Positions 53,112 through 61,289 of a stretch of DNA of 64,000 nucleotides are shown piece after piece (the stretch's first letter is position 1; each line of letters starts with the position of its first letter). The stretch lies in contig CBDBMH010000002.1 in NCBI GenBank assembly GCA_965207275.1, positions 1,116,001 to 1,180,000 of the forward strand. Direction: 5' to 3'. Below the pieces are notes generated by a model. The model ran no database searches. It was given only the letters and a program-made list of their open reading frames with translations, and had not been told where the DNA came from. The stretch is from Bin22 sp965207275 (lineage in GTDB: Bacteria; Chloroflexota; Dehalococcoidia; Lucifugimonadales; UBA3495). The translations under genes and the position numbers were made by a program.

Positions 53112-54161
53112 ATGGCAGAAATATTGGGCCTTGGCCTGACCCACTCTCCTTCCCTGATCAAGCCCGACGAAGAAAAGGACTATTCCGTCTTTCGCAGCTT
53201 GCGGAACCCCAACCTGCCGGAGGAACTGAGGAACCCGTCCAACTGGCCGGAACCCATGCGCATCGAGTTCGGCGAGGACGAGGGTCTGTCTTCCGCCATC
53301 ATGGCGCGCAACCGCCTGGTGAACGGCTTTCGGAAACTCCGGGAGGAGCTGGACGCTTTCAATCCCGACTTTGTGGTTATCTGGGGCGACGACCAATACG
53401 AGAACTTCAAGGAGGATATAATCCCTCCCTTCTGCGTCATGGCCTACGACGAGATGGAATGCCAGCCTTTCCATACGGGAGACGGAGGTACCCGCTTAAA
53501 CGTGTGGAACGAGCCGGGCGATGCTACCTTCAAGTACCAGGGCAACCGCACTGCCGCCCGCGCTCTGGTCCGCGGCCTCATCGAGGAAGGCATCGATATG
53601 TCCTACGCCTACAAGCCATTACATGAAAAGGGCGGTCTGGGCCATGCCATCCTCAACACCCTGCTATACCTGGACTACGACCGCAAGGGCTTCGACTATC
53701 CCGTCGTGCCTTTCCTGGTTAACTGCTACGGCAGCCGGGTGATTCGTAATCGGGGCGGCGCAGTTCAGTACGAAGAGGAATTTGATCCCCCGGGGCCTTC
53801 CCCCAAGCGGTGCATGGAAGTGGGGGCCGCAGTAGCTCGCGTGCTCAAAGACAGCCCTTACCGGGTGGCCCTCATTGCTTCCTCCAGCTGGTCCCATGCC
53901 TTCCTGACCGACAAGCACCACCGCTTTTACCCCGATGTGGAGTCGGACCGGGCGCGGTTTGAGGAACTGAAGGACAGCGACTACGCCGCCTGGAGCCGCA
54001 TATCCATCGACCAGATCGAGGACGCCGGCCAGCAGGAATTGCTCAACTGGATGTGCATTGCCGGCGCCATGCAGGAATTGGACTACAAGACGGAGATCGT
54101 GGACTACGTTGAGTCCTACATCTTCAACTCCAACAAGTGCGTGGCCATGTTCAAGCCATAA
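53112..54161 (+). CDS. LigB-type class III extradiol dioxygenase
   Basis: Fold of protocatechuate 4,5-dioxygenase beta subunits, which cleave catechol-like rings with Fe(II). GLGLTHSPSLI places the first metal-binding His at residue 11, and SSSWSHAFLTDKHH gives the late active-site His. The middle holds HTGDGGTRLNVWNEPG, not part of the common signature. 349 residues from the ATG at 53112, which has GGAGG eight bases upstream. No alpha subunit is adjacent. The ring substrate is unknown; the nearby gentisate-dioxygenase-like cupin suggests aromatic breakdown in this region. Confidence 0.83.
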   Translation: MAEILGLGLTHSPSLIKPDEEKDYSVFRSLRNPNLPEELRNPSNWPEPMRIEFGEDEGLSSAIMARNRLVNGFRKLREELDAFNPDFVVIWGDDQYENFKEDIIPPFCVMAYDEMECQPFHTGDGGTRLNVWNEPGDATFKYQGNRTAARALVRGLIEEGIDMSYAYKPLHEKGGLGHAILNTLLYLDYDRKGFDYPVVPFLVNCYGSRVIRNRGGAVQYEEEFDPPGPSPKRCMEVGAAVARVLKDSPYRVALIASSSWSHAFLTDKHHRFYPDVESDRARFEELKDSDYAAWSRISIDQIEDAGQQELLNWMCIAGAMQELDYKTEIVDYVESYIFNSNKCVAMFKP

Positions 54162-54485
54162 CTGCTGAGGAGACTGTTGGACAAGTCCTTTCCTCCTTGA
54201 CGTTGGAAGGCTGGGTTGGGAGTGAGCGCCTTCGCATCCCAACCGTTGCTACGGAACTCTTGAAACGGGACATGTTCATGGCATGTCCCGTTCCCATTCG
54301 CCCGCTCCTAGGTAAAGACCCATTCCATTCCGAGGCGTCTGCGATGGTGGGGCGGGCTTCAACCCCGGCTTGCTGGCGCTGTAGGTGTCCTTTCGGGGCG
54401 GTCCCATTTAATCGAAAGATGGACCAACCAGGAAAGGGGCGGGAAACCTTCCCGCCCCCGAAATTCCTTTGTCAGGCTGCCTTGC
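54162..54485. other. Convergent intergenic region with two hairpins
   Basis: No gene. An 11-pair perfect hairpin (AACGGGACATG / CATGTCCCGTT) lies at 54264-54292 and could end the LigB transcript, though no U-tract follows. A second hairpin at 54436-54458 serves the opposite strand. The rest shows nothing. Confidence 0.5.
54433..54458 (-). terminator. Terminator of the cupin gene
   Basis: Ten-pair perfect stem (GGGGCGGGAA with TTCCCGCCCC), three-base loop, followed on the minus strand by TTTCC. It lies 28 bases past the cupin stop codon. Confidence 0.55.
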
Positions 54486-55562
54486 CTACCGCTCAAACAC
54501 CGAGGTAATGGGCTGGTTACCCGCGTTCTCCACGTAGGGTTCTTCCCGGTAAAGGGACAGGGACTTCATCACCGGAATGTCCTGGATGGAGAACAGAATC
54601 GCCTCGTCATCCGTGTCGTTGGCGTGTTCGTGCCAGGCCCACGAAGGCACCACCAGGAAGTCGCCCTCGCCCCAGTCGAACCGCTGGCCGTTGATGACGC
54701 TATGGCCCTTGCCCCGGAACACCTGGTACACGGCGCTGCTGGTGTGGCGGTGGGCCTTGGTGTTGATGCCCGGCCGGATCATCTGGATCCAGCAGGCCAT
54801 GGTCCTCAGCACCGGCCCGCCGGTGGCCGGGTCCGAGAACTCCATAGCCACGTCGTCGAAGGGACTGCAGTCGGTTTCCGCCAGGCTGCGCAGGGCGGCG
54901 TGGGTTTGGTCCCACTTGTAGTGCCACAGGGGCGAATAGGGGAGGTTGTTCTCTTCCCATGCCGGCCGCAACGCGCCGGAGGCGTACTTTCGCACCGACT
55001 CGCCCGTGCCCACGATGGGCTGCTGGTCTTCGGGGAACTGTTCATAGAAGGTTGCTTCCAGGTTGTTCACCAGGGGAGTGTCCAGCCCGTCCAACCAGAT
55101 CATGGGTCCCTCACCCTCGTTGTTGTGGTCGTGCCATGTCCAGGAGGGTGTCAGCACCAGGTCGCCGGGCTCCATGTAGCACTTGTCGCCTTCAACGGTT
55201 GTGTAAGCGCCGGTGCCCTGCAGCACCCAGCGGATGGCCGTGGGGGTGTGCCGGTGGGCCGGGGCATTCTCGCCGGGCAGCAGCAACTGAAGGGCCGCCG
55301 AAATGGTGTGGGTTGTCCCGTGGTCCAGGCCCGGGTTGGCCAGGCGCAGCACCCGCCGCTCCACGTCCCGGTCCGGCGTTACAATGTCGCCGCTGCGCAG
55401 CACCAGGGGCTGGGCGTCGGCCCAGCGCCACGCAAAGGGCTCAACCTGAGGCTTGCGCTCCAAACGGCGGCCCACCCAGGCGGCACGCAAGCCAGCGGAC
55501 TCGGTATTATCGTAGAACTGTTCTTCCTCTTCCGGGCTGACTCTTCCCAGCAGTTGAGTCAT
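54486..55562 (-). CDS. Gentisate 1,2-dioxygenase-like double cupin
   Basis: Two cupin domains as in gentisate and salicylate dioxygenases. The first has PAHRHTPTAIRWVLQGTG and GDLVLTPSWTWHDH, the second KAHRHTSSAVYQVFRGKG and GDFLVVPSWAWHEH; each supplies the His set for one Fe(II), though normally only the N-terminal site is catalytic. Start at 55562 is chosen for GGGAGG six bases upstream; the longer frame to 55631 would cross the promoter. 358 residues. It probably opens an aromatic or hydroxy-aromatic ring, with the substrate unproven. Confidence 0.87.
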   Translation of the reverse strand: MTQLLGRVSPEEEEQFYDNTESAGLRAAWVGRRLERKPQVEPFAWRWADAQPLVLRSGDIVTPDRDVERRVLRLANPGLDHGTTHTISAALQLLLPGENAPAHRHTPTAIRWVLQGTGAYTTVEGDKCYMEPGDLVLTPSWTWHDHNNEGEGPMIWLDGLDTPLVNNLEATFYEQFPEDQQPIVGTGESVRKYASGALRPAWEENNLPYSPLWHYKWDQTHAALRSLAETDCSPFDDVAMEFSDPATGGPVLRTMACWIQMIRPGINTKAHRHTSSAVYQVFRGKGHSVINGQRFDWGEGDFLVVPSWAWHEHANDTDDEAILFSIQDIPVMKSLSLYREEPYVENAGNQPITSVFER

Positions 55563-55602
55563 GGTACCCTCCCTCAATTCGCAGAATTCTTGGCTTGGCT
55601 TG

Positions 55603-55631
55603 ATTCTAATTGGGCGGTATAAGGGTGTCAA
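55603..55631 (-). promoter_or_regulatory. Promoter of the gentisate-dioxygenase-like gene
   Basis: On the minus strand TTGACA (55626-55631), 17 bases, TAGAAT (55603-55608), five of six at the -10. Start near 55596 leaves a leader of about 34 bases. Confidence 0.7.
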
Positions 55632-55744
55632 TTTGATTCATAGTGTATAGTCTCGACCAACTTCCCTGGAAACGAACCGCCTCAAGAGTGGCCGGAACTG
55701 CCGGAAGATGCACTGTTCCAGCACCTGACGTGAGGATCGACGAC

Positions 55745-57433
55745 ATGGCCGGAATACCGACCGGAAACGCGGACATCATCCTCTACAACGGAAAGATCAT
55801 TACCGTTGACGGCAGCGGCTCAATCCAGCAGGCAATCGCCATACAGGGCGACCGGATCATGGCGGTGGGGACCGATGCTGATGTGCTTCCCCTCGCCGGT
55901 CCCGGCGCCGCTGTTCTTGACCTGCGCGGGCACACCGTGATTCCGGGCATCGTGGACATTCACGCCCACATGGACCGCGAGGGCCTGAAGTCCGTTTACC
56001 CCTCGCTGGAAGGGCTGGGCTCGATCACCCGAATCCATGACCGAATCCGGGAGCTTCTTGCCAATAGAGCGCCGGGCGAATGGGTAGTTACCATGCCCAT
56101 CGGCAACCCGCCCAACTACGCCGATATGCCCCAGTCGCTGGTGGAGGGCCGTTTCCCCAATCGCCACGACCTGGATGCCGTGGCGCCGAACAACCCCGTC
56201 TACATCAAGGGCATCTGGACACCCTGGAACGTGCCGCCTTCCGTCTCCATAGCAAACACTGCCGCTCTTCGGCTGGCCGGTATAGACCGTCAGACCGAGT
56301 CTCCTGATTCAAGCGTCAGCATTGAAAAGGATGCCGATGGCGAACCGACCGGCGTCTTTGTTGACTCGGGCCGCTACCCCTCAGTGGAATTCACCCTGAT
56401 GCAAGTCGTACCCAGATTCACCATGGGTCAGCGCGTCGCGGCCTTGAAGGAGTCGATGCGCCTCTACAACTCGGTGGGCACCACGGGCACCTACGAGGGC
56501 CATGGCGTCGCTCCCGAGGTGCTGCAGGCCTACAAGACTGCCTGGGACGCTGGCGAGATGACCGTCCGCGCCAACCTCACGGTAAGCCCCTGCTGGGCTT
56601 CCGTCGAGCAGGCGGCGCGGGAAATGGAGGCCTGGGGCCACGGGTTCTCGGGGCCGGGATTCGGCGACGAGTTCCTGCGCATCAGCGGCTATTTCATCCA
56701 GTATGGCGGCAACCGCTACACCGCCCAGGCCCGTTCAGCTCTGCTTCCTTATACCGGCTGGGCCGGCTTCATCCAGAGCTACCATCCTCCCGACTTCTTC
56801 GCTGAGACGGTGCGGCTGGCGGCGGAGCATAACATCCGCGTAAACACCCTGGTCCGGGAACCCCTGGAGGAAGTGCTGGAAGTCTTTGCGGCAGTTGACC
56901 GCGACATTCCCCTGAAGGGCCGCCGTTGGACGCTGGCCCACGTCCTCCAGACAACGGAGAGTCAGCTGGAGCGCATCAGGGGCATGGGCCTGCTGGTGGA
57001 GACCATTCCCCTGACGGAGCTATGGCTGCGGGGCACGCCCTACCTGGACAACCCCGGCCTGGCGGATACGGCCATCGCGCACAGCCGCTACCTGGAGCGG
57101 GGTGTGGACTTCAGCTTCGGCACCGACAATAAGCCATACAATCCTTTCGCCACGCTCTGGGCCGCCGTGGCCCGGCGGGAGAGGGTAACGGGCCAGGTTC
57201 TGGGACCTAACCAGCGCTTGACGCGCCTGGAGGCCCTGCGGGCGTTCACCATGGGAGGCGCACGCTTCTCCTTTGATGAGGAACGGCGAGGCTCGCTGGA
57301 GCGGGGCAAGCTGGCCGACCTGGCAGTGCTATCCGGCGGCCTGCTGGAGATGCCGGAGGAGGACATCCCAGTCCTGGAATCGCGTCTGACAATGCTGGGC
57401 GGACAAATCGTTTACCGGTCGGAGGACTTCTGA
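55745..57433 (+). CDS. Amidohydrolase, YtcJ-like, second paralog
   Basis: Amidohydrolase superfamily, same branch as the protein at 34483. The metal ligands H73 and H75 are in DIHAHMD, SFGTDNKPYNPF gives the late Asp, and GKLADLAVLSGGLLEMPEEDI ends the C-terminal beta domain. 562 residues from the ATG at 55745, with GAGGAT about nine bases upstream; the frame extends 34 codons further without a better start. It is divergent from the cupin gene. Possible action on amide or cyclic amide intermediates is inference. Confidence 0.85.
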   Translation: MAGIPTGNADIILYNGKIITVDGSGSIQQAIAIQGDRIMAVGTDADVLPLAGPGAAVLDLRGHTVIPGIVDIHAHMDREGLKSVYPSLEGLGSITRIHDRIRELLANRAPGEWVVTMPIGNPPNYADMPQSLVEGRFPNRHDLDAVAPNNPVYIKGIWTPWNVPPSVSIANTAALRLAGIDRQTESPDSSVSIEKDADGEPTGVFVDSGRYPSVEFTLMQVVPRFTMGQRVAALKESMRLYNSVGTTGTYEGHGVAPEVLQAYKTAWDAGEMTVRANLTVSPCWASVEQAAREMEAWGHGFSGPGFGDEFLRISGYFIQYGGNRYTAQARSALLPYTGWAGFIQSYHPPDFFAETVRLAAEHNIRVNTLVREPLEEVLEVFAAVDRDIPLKGRRWTLAHVLQTTESQLERIRGMGLLVETIPLTELWLRGTPYLDNPGLADTAIAHSRYLERGVDFSFGTDNKPYNPFATLWAAVARRERVTGQVLGPNQRLTRLEALRAFTMGGARFSFDEERRGSLERGKLADLAVLSGGLLEMPEEDIPVLESRLTMLGGQIVYRSEDF

Positions 57434-57450
57434 AGCAGGCCACATGTACC

Positions 57451-57566
57451 AGGCAGCGTTCCGATTCGGGTGGCTTGCCGGTCGAACCGGAATCAAGGCC
57501 AAGTGTAGGTGCGGTTCGCGAACCGCCGCTACCGGTAATAAGGCCACCCAAAAGGGAACGCTACCC
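57451..57566. repeat. Imperfect inverted repeat with internal palindrome
   Basis: Left arm GGCAGCGTTCCGATTCGGGT and right arm, in reverse complement GGTAGCGTTCCCTTTTGGGT, are about 26 bases long and flank 65 bases. Inside is a perfect 16-base palindrome GCGGTTCGCGAACCGC at 57511-57526. An element with related arms lies at 12962-13077. Confidence 0.55.
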
Positions 57567-57629
57567 CTTTACCACCACCTCTTGTGCCAAGCCAGGACTG
57601 CTTGAAAGCCTTTGCGCGGGTTAGCCGGC

Positions 57630-58058
57630 CTAGTCCACCACCGCTATGGCGGCCAGTTCCACCTTAAGCTTTTCATGGGTGGCCAGCCGAGTTACCTCAA
57701 TGGTCGCGGTGCCGGGACGGTGGTCGCCAAAGTATTCCCACCATACTTCGTTCATCTGGTCCTGTTCGTTGACGTTGGTCAAGTAGCGAGTTACCTGCAC
57801 AATGTCGCTGAAAGTGGCGCCACAAGCTTCCAGGCCCTTTCGGACGTTTTCCAGGGCCATGCGGGTCTGGCCCTCCATGTCTTCGGGAATGTCGTCAAAT
57901 TCCGACTCTATATGGGGATGGCTGTGATATACCTTGGCCGCATTGACGCCGGCCAAGAACAGCAGCGACCCACCCGTTACCTTCACGGCCGGAGCATAGG
58001 GCAGGTTGACGGAAGGGTCGCGTTCGGCGGTGTGGATGACCTCAATTCTCTCGGACAA
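57630..58058 (-). CDS. RidA family protein (YjgF/UK114)
   Basis: Trimeric RidA fold of 142 residues. Characterised members hydrolyse reactive enamine/imine products of PLP enzymes. The family pattern is present: LPYAPAVKVTGGSLLFLAGV, MEGQTRMALENVRKGLEACGA and VTRYLTNVNE. The usual conserved Arg near residue 105 appears only as HRPGTATIEVTRLA, with the Arg in TRLA, so it may have the imine deaminase site or be a divergent member. GAGG precedes the ATG. A tandem duplication (about 17 bases) lies upstream at 58119-58152. Confidence 0.84.
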   Translation of the reverse strand: MSERIEVIHTAERDPSVNLPYAPAVKVTGGSLLFLAGVNAAKVYHSHPHIESEFDDIPEDMEGQTRMALENVRKGLEACGATFSDIVQVTRYLTNVNEQDQMNEVWWEYFGDHRPGTATIEVTRLATHEKLKVELAAIAVVD

Positions 58059-58170
58059 CGTGGTTTCCTCCCGATTTGTTTGAATGTAGGCCGGCCGTCA
58101 GGCCGATCGGCTTTCAATTATAGATGAGTCCCTTGTATAGATGAGTCCCTTGACCACCGTTCGCGCTTAG

Positions 58171-58199
58171 TTGACAGTGTCCACCCGCCCAACTAAACT
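58171..58199 (+). promoter_or_regulatory. Promoter of the M24-fold gene
   Basis: TTGACA at 58171-58176, 17 bases, TAAACT at 58194-58199. A start near 58206 gives a leader of about 64 bases and supports the TTG start at 58270. Confidence 0.6.
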
Positions 58200-58269
58200 T
58201 CCGCAAGCCTCGAGGAACGCTGCATCTCGGTATAAGCGAGTTTTCCAAATATCTTGAGAGGGGAATACT

Positions 58270-59586
58270 TTGACGCAGATCAAGAGCTTCGGGACCATGA
58301 ACGTCGACTGGGAAGAGCGGGTCGATTTTGAACGCCTGCGCACCCAGCGGCTTAACCGCATCAAGGGTCTTTTGGAGAAGTCTGAACTGGGGGCCATCCT
58401 GTCCTTTGACATGAACAACACCAGGTATCTGACGGCCACCATAATCGGGACCTGGGCCATGGACAAGCTGGTGCGTTATTGTCTGCTGCCCCGCAATGAC
58501 GAACCAATCCTGTGGGACTTTGGTTCCGCTGCCCGTCACCATCAACTTTACTGTCCCTGGCTGGGGGAACGCTCCCGGGCCGGTATCTCTACCCTGCGTG
58601 GCGCAACCCCGCCTTCCGCCAACTTGGCCGAAGACGTTGCAAAGAAGATCAAGGCCGAACTTGAGCTGCGCGGCTTGCAGAATGAACCCGTCGGCGTGGA
58701 CGTGGTTGAACCGGTGGTCCTCTTCGCCCTGCAGAAGGAGGGTATCAACGTGGTGGACGGCCAGCAGATTATGCTGGAAGCTCGCCGCATCAAGACCCAG
58801 GACGAGATTACCCTGCTAAACACCGCCTGCGCCATGGTGGATGCCGCCTACGATGTCCTATACCAGGAATTGCGGGCCGGAGTGCGGGAAAATGACGGGG
58901 TGGCCCTGGTCAACAAGGTCCTGTACGAACTGGGTTCCGAATTCGTGGAGGGTGTCAATGCTATTGGCGGTGAACGAACCAGCCCCCACCCTCACATCTT
59001 CGCCGACCGGATCTTACGCCCTGGCGACCAGGTCTACTTTGACATACTGCACAGCTACATGGGCTACCGAACCTGCTACTACCGGACCCTGGCCATCGGC
59101 AGCGCATCCCAGGCCCAGATCGACGCCTACAAGAAGTGCCGAGAGATTCTGGACATCTCCATCGATGCGGTTAAGCCCGGCATTACTACCGCCGACATTG
59201 TCCAGCACTGGCCCAAAGCCGAAGAGTTCGGGTTCGCCAACGAGGAGGCGGCATTTGCCCTGCAGTACGGCCACGGGGTGGGATTAAACATCTGGGAGGC
59301 GCCTATATTCAGCCGCCTGTTCTCCCTGGAGCATCCCCAGCCCATCGAGGAAGGCATGGTCTTTGCCCTGGAGGCCTTCTGGCCGGCCGCTGATGGCTGG
59401 TCTGCAGCACGTATCGAGGAAGAGGTGGTGGTAACCGCCGATGGGCCCCAGGTCATTACCAGGTTCCCCGCTGAGGACCTAATGGTGGCGGGGGTGAAGT
59501 ACTACTCCGCCAACGGGCCGCTGAACACCACGCGGGACGCCCAGTCCCACCGCAATCGGCCCGCCATGCCGGCAGCCCACGCCTAG
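58270..59586 (+). CDS. M24 (pita-bread) peptidase-fold protein
   Basis: Fold of Xaa-Pro aminopeptidases, creatinase, ectoine hydrolase and the DMSP lyase DddP; 438 residues with an N-terminal creatinase-like domain. Metal ligands Asp258, His335 (YGHGVG), Glu368 (FALEAF) and Glu383 are in place, but the second Asp, expected in GYxxDxxRT, is Cys269 (GYRTCYYRT). This suggests one metal or none and thus a non-peptidase activity. The TTG start has GAGAGGGG six bases upstream; an ATG nine codons later has no site. The substrate is unknown. Confidence 0.83.
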   Translation: MTQIKSFGTMNVDWEERVDFERLRTQRLNRIKGLLEKSELGAILSFDMNNTRYLTATIIGTWAMDKLVRYCLLPRNDEPILWDFGSAARHHQLYCPWLGERSRAGISTLRGATPPSANLAEDVAKKIKAELELRGLQNEPVGVDVVEPVVLFALQKEGINVVDGQQIMLEARRIKTQDEITLLNTACAMVDAAYDVLYQELRAGVRENDGVALVNKVLYELGSEFVEGVNAIGGERTSPHPHIFADRILRPGDQVYFDILHSYMGYRTCYYRTLAIGSASQAQIDAYKKCREILDISIDAVKPGITTADIVQHWPKAEEFGFANEEAAFALQYGHGVGLNIWEAPIFSRLFSLEHPQPIEEGMVFALEAFWPAADGWSAARIEEEVVVTADGPQVITRFPAEDLMVAGVKYYSANGPLNTTRDAQSHRNRPAMPAAHA

Positions 59587-59622
59587 TTCGAAGACGGGGG
59601 TCAAACCGGGCGCCAAAAGGCT

Positions 59623-59651
59623 AACGAGGCGGAAACTTTGCCCGCCTCGTT
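59623..59651. terminator. Terminator between the M24 and PAC2 genes
   Basis: Ten-pair perfect stem (AACGAGGCGG with CCGCCTCGTT) and nine-base loop, between convergent genes. T-rich on the plus strand (TCGTTATG). Confidence 0.55.
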
Positions 59652-59682
59652 CGTTATGCCAGGCAATCGTCGCGCGGTGCGC

Positions 59683-60636
59683 CTACTGCTGTCCCTCCGG
59701 CGGGTCGGACAAGCCCATGAGGATGTCCTCCAGGGTACGGTCCAGGGCCGGATCCAGGTCCACCGGTTCCACGTATGGCGTTACGTTGTAGTCCGCCCGG
59801 ACCTGCTCAATAATGCGCTTGGCTTCCGCGTTGTTTTCGGCGATGCGGTCCAGGTTGGCCTGCAGTTCCCGCGATTCCGTTTCCCCCAGCGCCAGCAGTT
59901 CGCCCAGGTCGATATCCAGCTTGAAAATGGACTTCAACCGCCGCATGATGTCGTAGAAGGATCGGTGGTCCCGGAAAATTCCCAGTTGCTCATTGTTGGA
60001 GACGACAAAGGGATACATGGGCGCCATAGCCCCCAGGCGAAACATCTGCACATCCGGGTAATCGAAGTGAGCCATGGAAACCATGGCCATGCCAATGGTA
60101 GGGCCGCGCCGGCCCTCGGTGCCGCGGCTGGACATGATGACGCTGTGGCGTTCCAGGTTTTCCTTCATCTCGGGGCGACTGTATACGCAGTTTATGCGCC
60201 GCTCCAATTCCGGGGGCGCGGGACCGTTGACGCCTTCCACCGCCACAGTCTGCTCTATGCCCAATTCCTTGACGGCCTGGAAAAAGCCCTCTCCGTAAAT
60301 GTCTATGCGGGCCCAGGGTTCCTCTCCCATGAAGATGATGAGGCCGTTGCCTGCGTCATAGAAGTCGTTCTCCCTGGTCATGGGGCTGGAGGGAAGGCCC
60401 TCCTGGAAGGCGGCGGCCGGCCGGAAAGTATCGTGGGTTCCGGCCACCTGGAAGGGATAGCACAGGGCTGAGACCTGGTCGCCAAGCTTTCCGATGTGTC
60501 GTGCGCCAAGTTTTTCGACCAGGTAGCGGGGCAACCCGCTGGAAATTCTCCCGCCGTTGGACCACTGGCGGCGCCAACCGGCAATCATGTATTTTGCTTC
60601 CGGTTTTTCGTGGAGGACTAACAACTCATCGGCCAT
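59683..60636 (-). CDS. PAC2 family protein
   Basis: Resembles the PAC2 family (proteasome assembly chaperone 2 and bacterial/archaeal homologs). The pattern KYMIAGWRRQWSNGGRISSGLPRYLVEKL near the start, NGLIIFMGEEP in the middle and RGPTIGMAMVSMAHFDYPDVQM are typical. The C-terminal 70 residues are helical and acidic. 317 residues. No proteasome, ubiquitin-like or ATPase genes are in the window. A TATAAT at 60709-60714 on the minus strand is the likely -10 box. Function unknown. Confidence 0.77.
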   Translation of the reverse strand: MADELLVLHEKPEAKYMIAGWRRQWSNGGRISSGLPRYLVEKLGARHIGKLGDQVSALCYPFQVAGTHDTFRPAAAFQEGLPSSPMTRENDFYDAGNGLIIFMGEEPWARIDIYGEGFFQAVKELGIEQTVAVEGVNGPAPPELERRINCVYSRPEMKENLERHSVIMSSRGTEGRRGPTIGMAMVSMAHFDYPDVQMFRLGAMAPMYPFVVSNNEQLGIFRDHRSFYDIMRRLKSIFKLDIDLGELLALGETESRELQANLDRIAENNAEAKRIIEQVRADYNVTPYVEPVDLDPALDRTLEDILMGLSDPPEGQQ

Positions 60637-60708
60637 TCAGTGTTCCTCCCTGCATCGATTCGGTAATGCTGTTCCAACTTTAGAATTACTGGGATGCTGG
60701 ACGCAACA

Positions 60709-60714
60709 ATTATA
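60709..60714 (-). promoter_or_regulatory. Likely -10 box of the PAC2 gene
   Basis: Perfect TATAAT on the minus strand about 73 bases before the ATG. The -35 region (TTATGG with a 17-base spacer) is poor. Confidence 0.4.
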
Positions 60715-60766
60715 GCAGGATGTGAACATACCATAAAAAAGGGGAACTATATACTTGATACTTGTC

Positions 60767-60932
60767 GATTTTTTTGATTTAAGGGCCATTTTGGGCCGTT
60801 TCGTATCTGAAAACAGGGCCAGGACAGTGCCCAATGGCACTCCGGTGGGCCGCCTGGAGCCGTTTTCCAGATAGGGAATTGCCCCGGGAAGTGGCCCCCC
60901 GCCGGGCCATTTTGGGCCGTTTTGGGCCACTC
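60767..60932. repeat. Dispersed GGGCCATTTTGGGCC repeat, copy 2
   Basis: Same organisation as the copy at 24508-24683: T-run, GATTT, a 27-base identical block (60783-60809), a shared CCAGATAGG in the middle and an 18-base identical block at the end (60914-60931). The middle portions have diverged. Sequence after both copies also shares TATGGTAGG and a GGTGTCA motif, so the repeated unit may extend to about 61070. Confidence 0.8.
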
Positions 60933-61070
60933 CGGCCCACGGTCGGCGGAGGCCAGAACGGACCCTGATTCAGTCTCGCTCTCCATGCTTGAAGCGGGTG
61001 GACCAGAGTGACTCCGAGATTATGGTAGGGGAGTGTTTTCCCTGAAAGCAAGGGGCCGGTGTCAGCCAGT

Positions 61071-61286
61071 CAGGGCAATCGCATTTGGATTTATCACTGA
61101 GTGTCCTACTTACGCCCAAGTCTGGAGGGCGTCTGCCCAGGTTCGAGATTCCCGCTCCGCCGCGGCGAACAGGAACGACGGTTAAGACCCAACCCACCAA
61201 TGCAATTCTTTCGGACTACCAGGGCGGAGAATCTGAACTCTACCCAAGTCTACGTGGTACAGCGAAGGTCAGGTGCGATTGCCCTG
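61071..61286. repeat. 216-base element with 13-base terminal inverted repeats
   Basis: CAGGGCAATCGCA at 61071-61083 and its exact reverse complement at 61274-61286. The interior has a degenerate copy of the CCGCCGCGGCGG palindrome (61156-61168) and AACCCACCAATGCAATTCTTTCGGAC (related to 24.3 kb). No transposase is encoded. It ends four bases from the GMC gene stop codon. It looks like a small non-autonomous mobile or palindromic intergenic element. Confidence 0.6.
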
Positions 61287-61289
61287 CCG

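Noticed and set aside
54137..54508. 123-codon plus-strand frame after the LigB gene
   Set aside because: It overlaps the end of the LigB gene and two hairpins, and shows no protein-like features.
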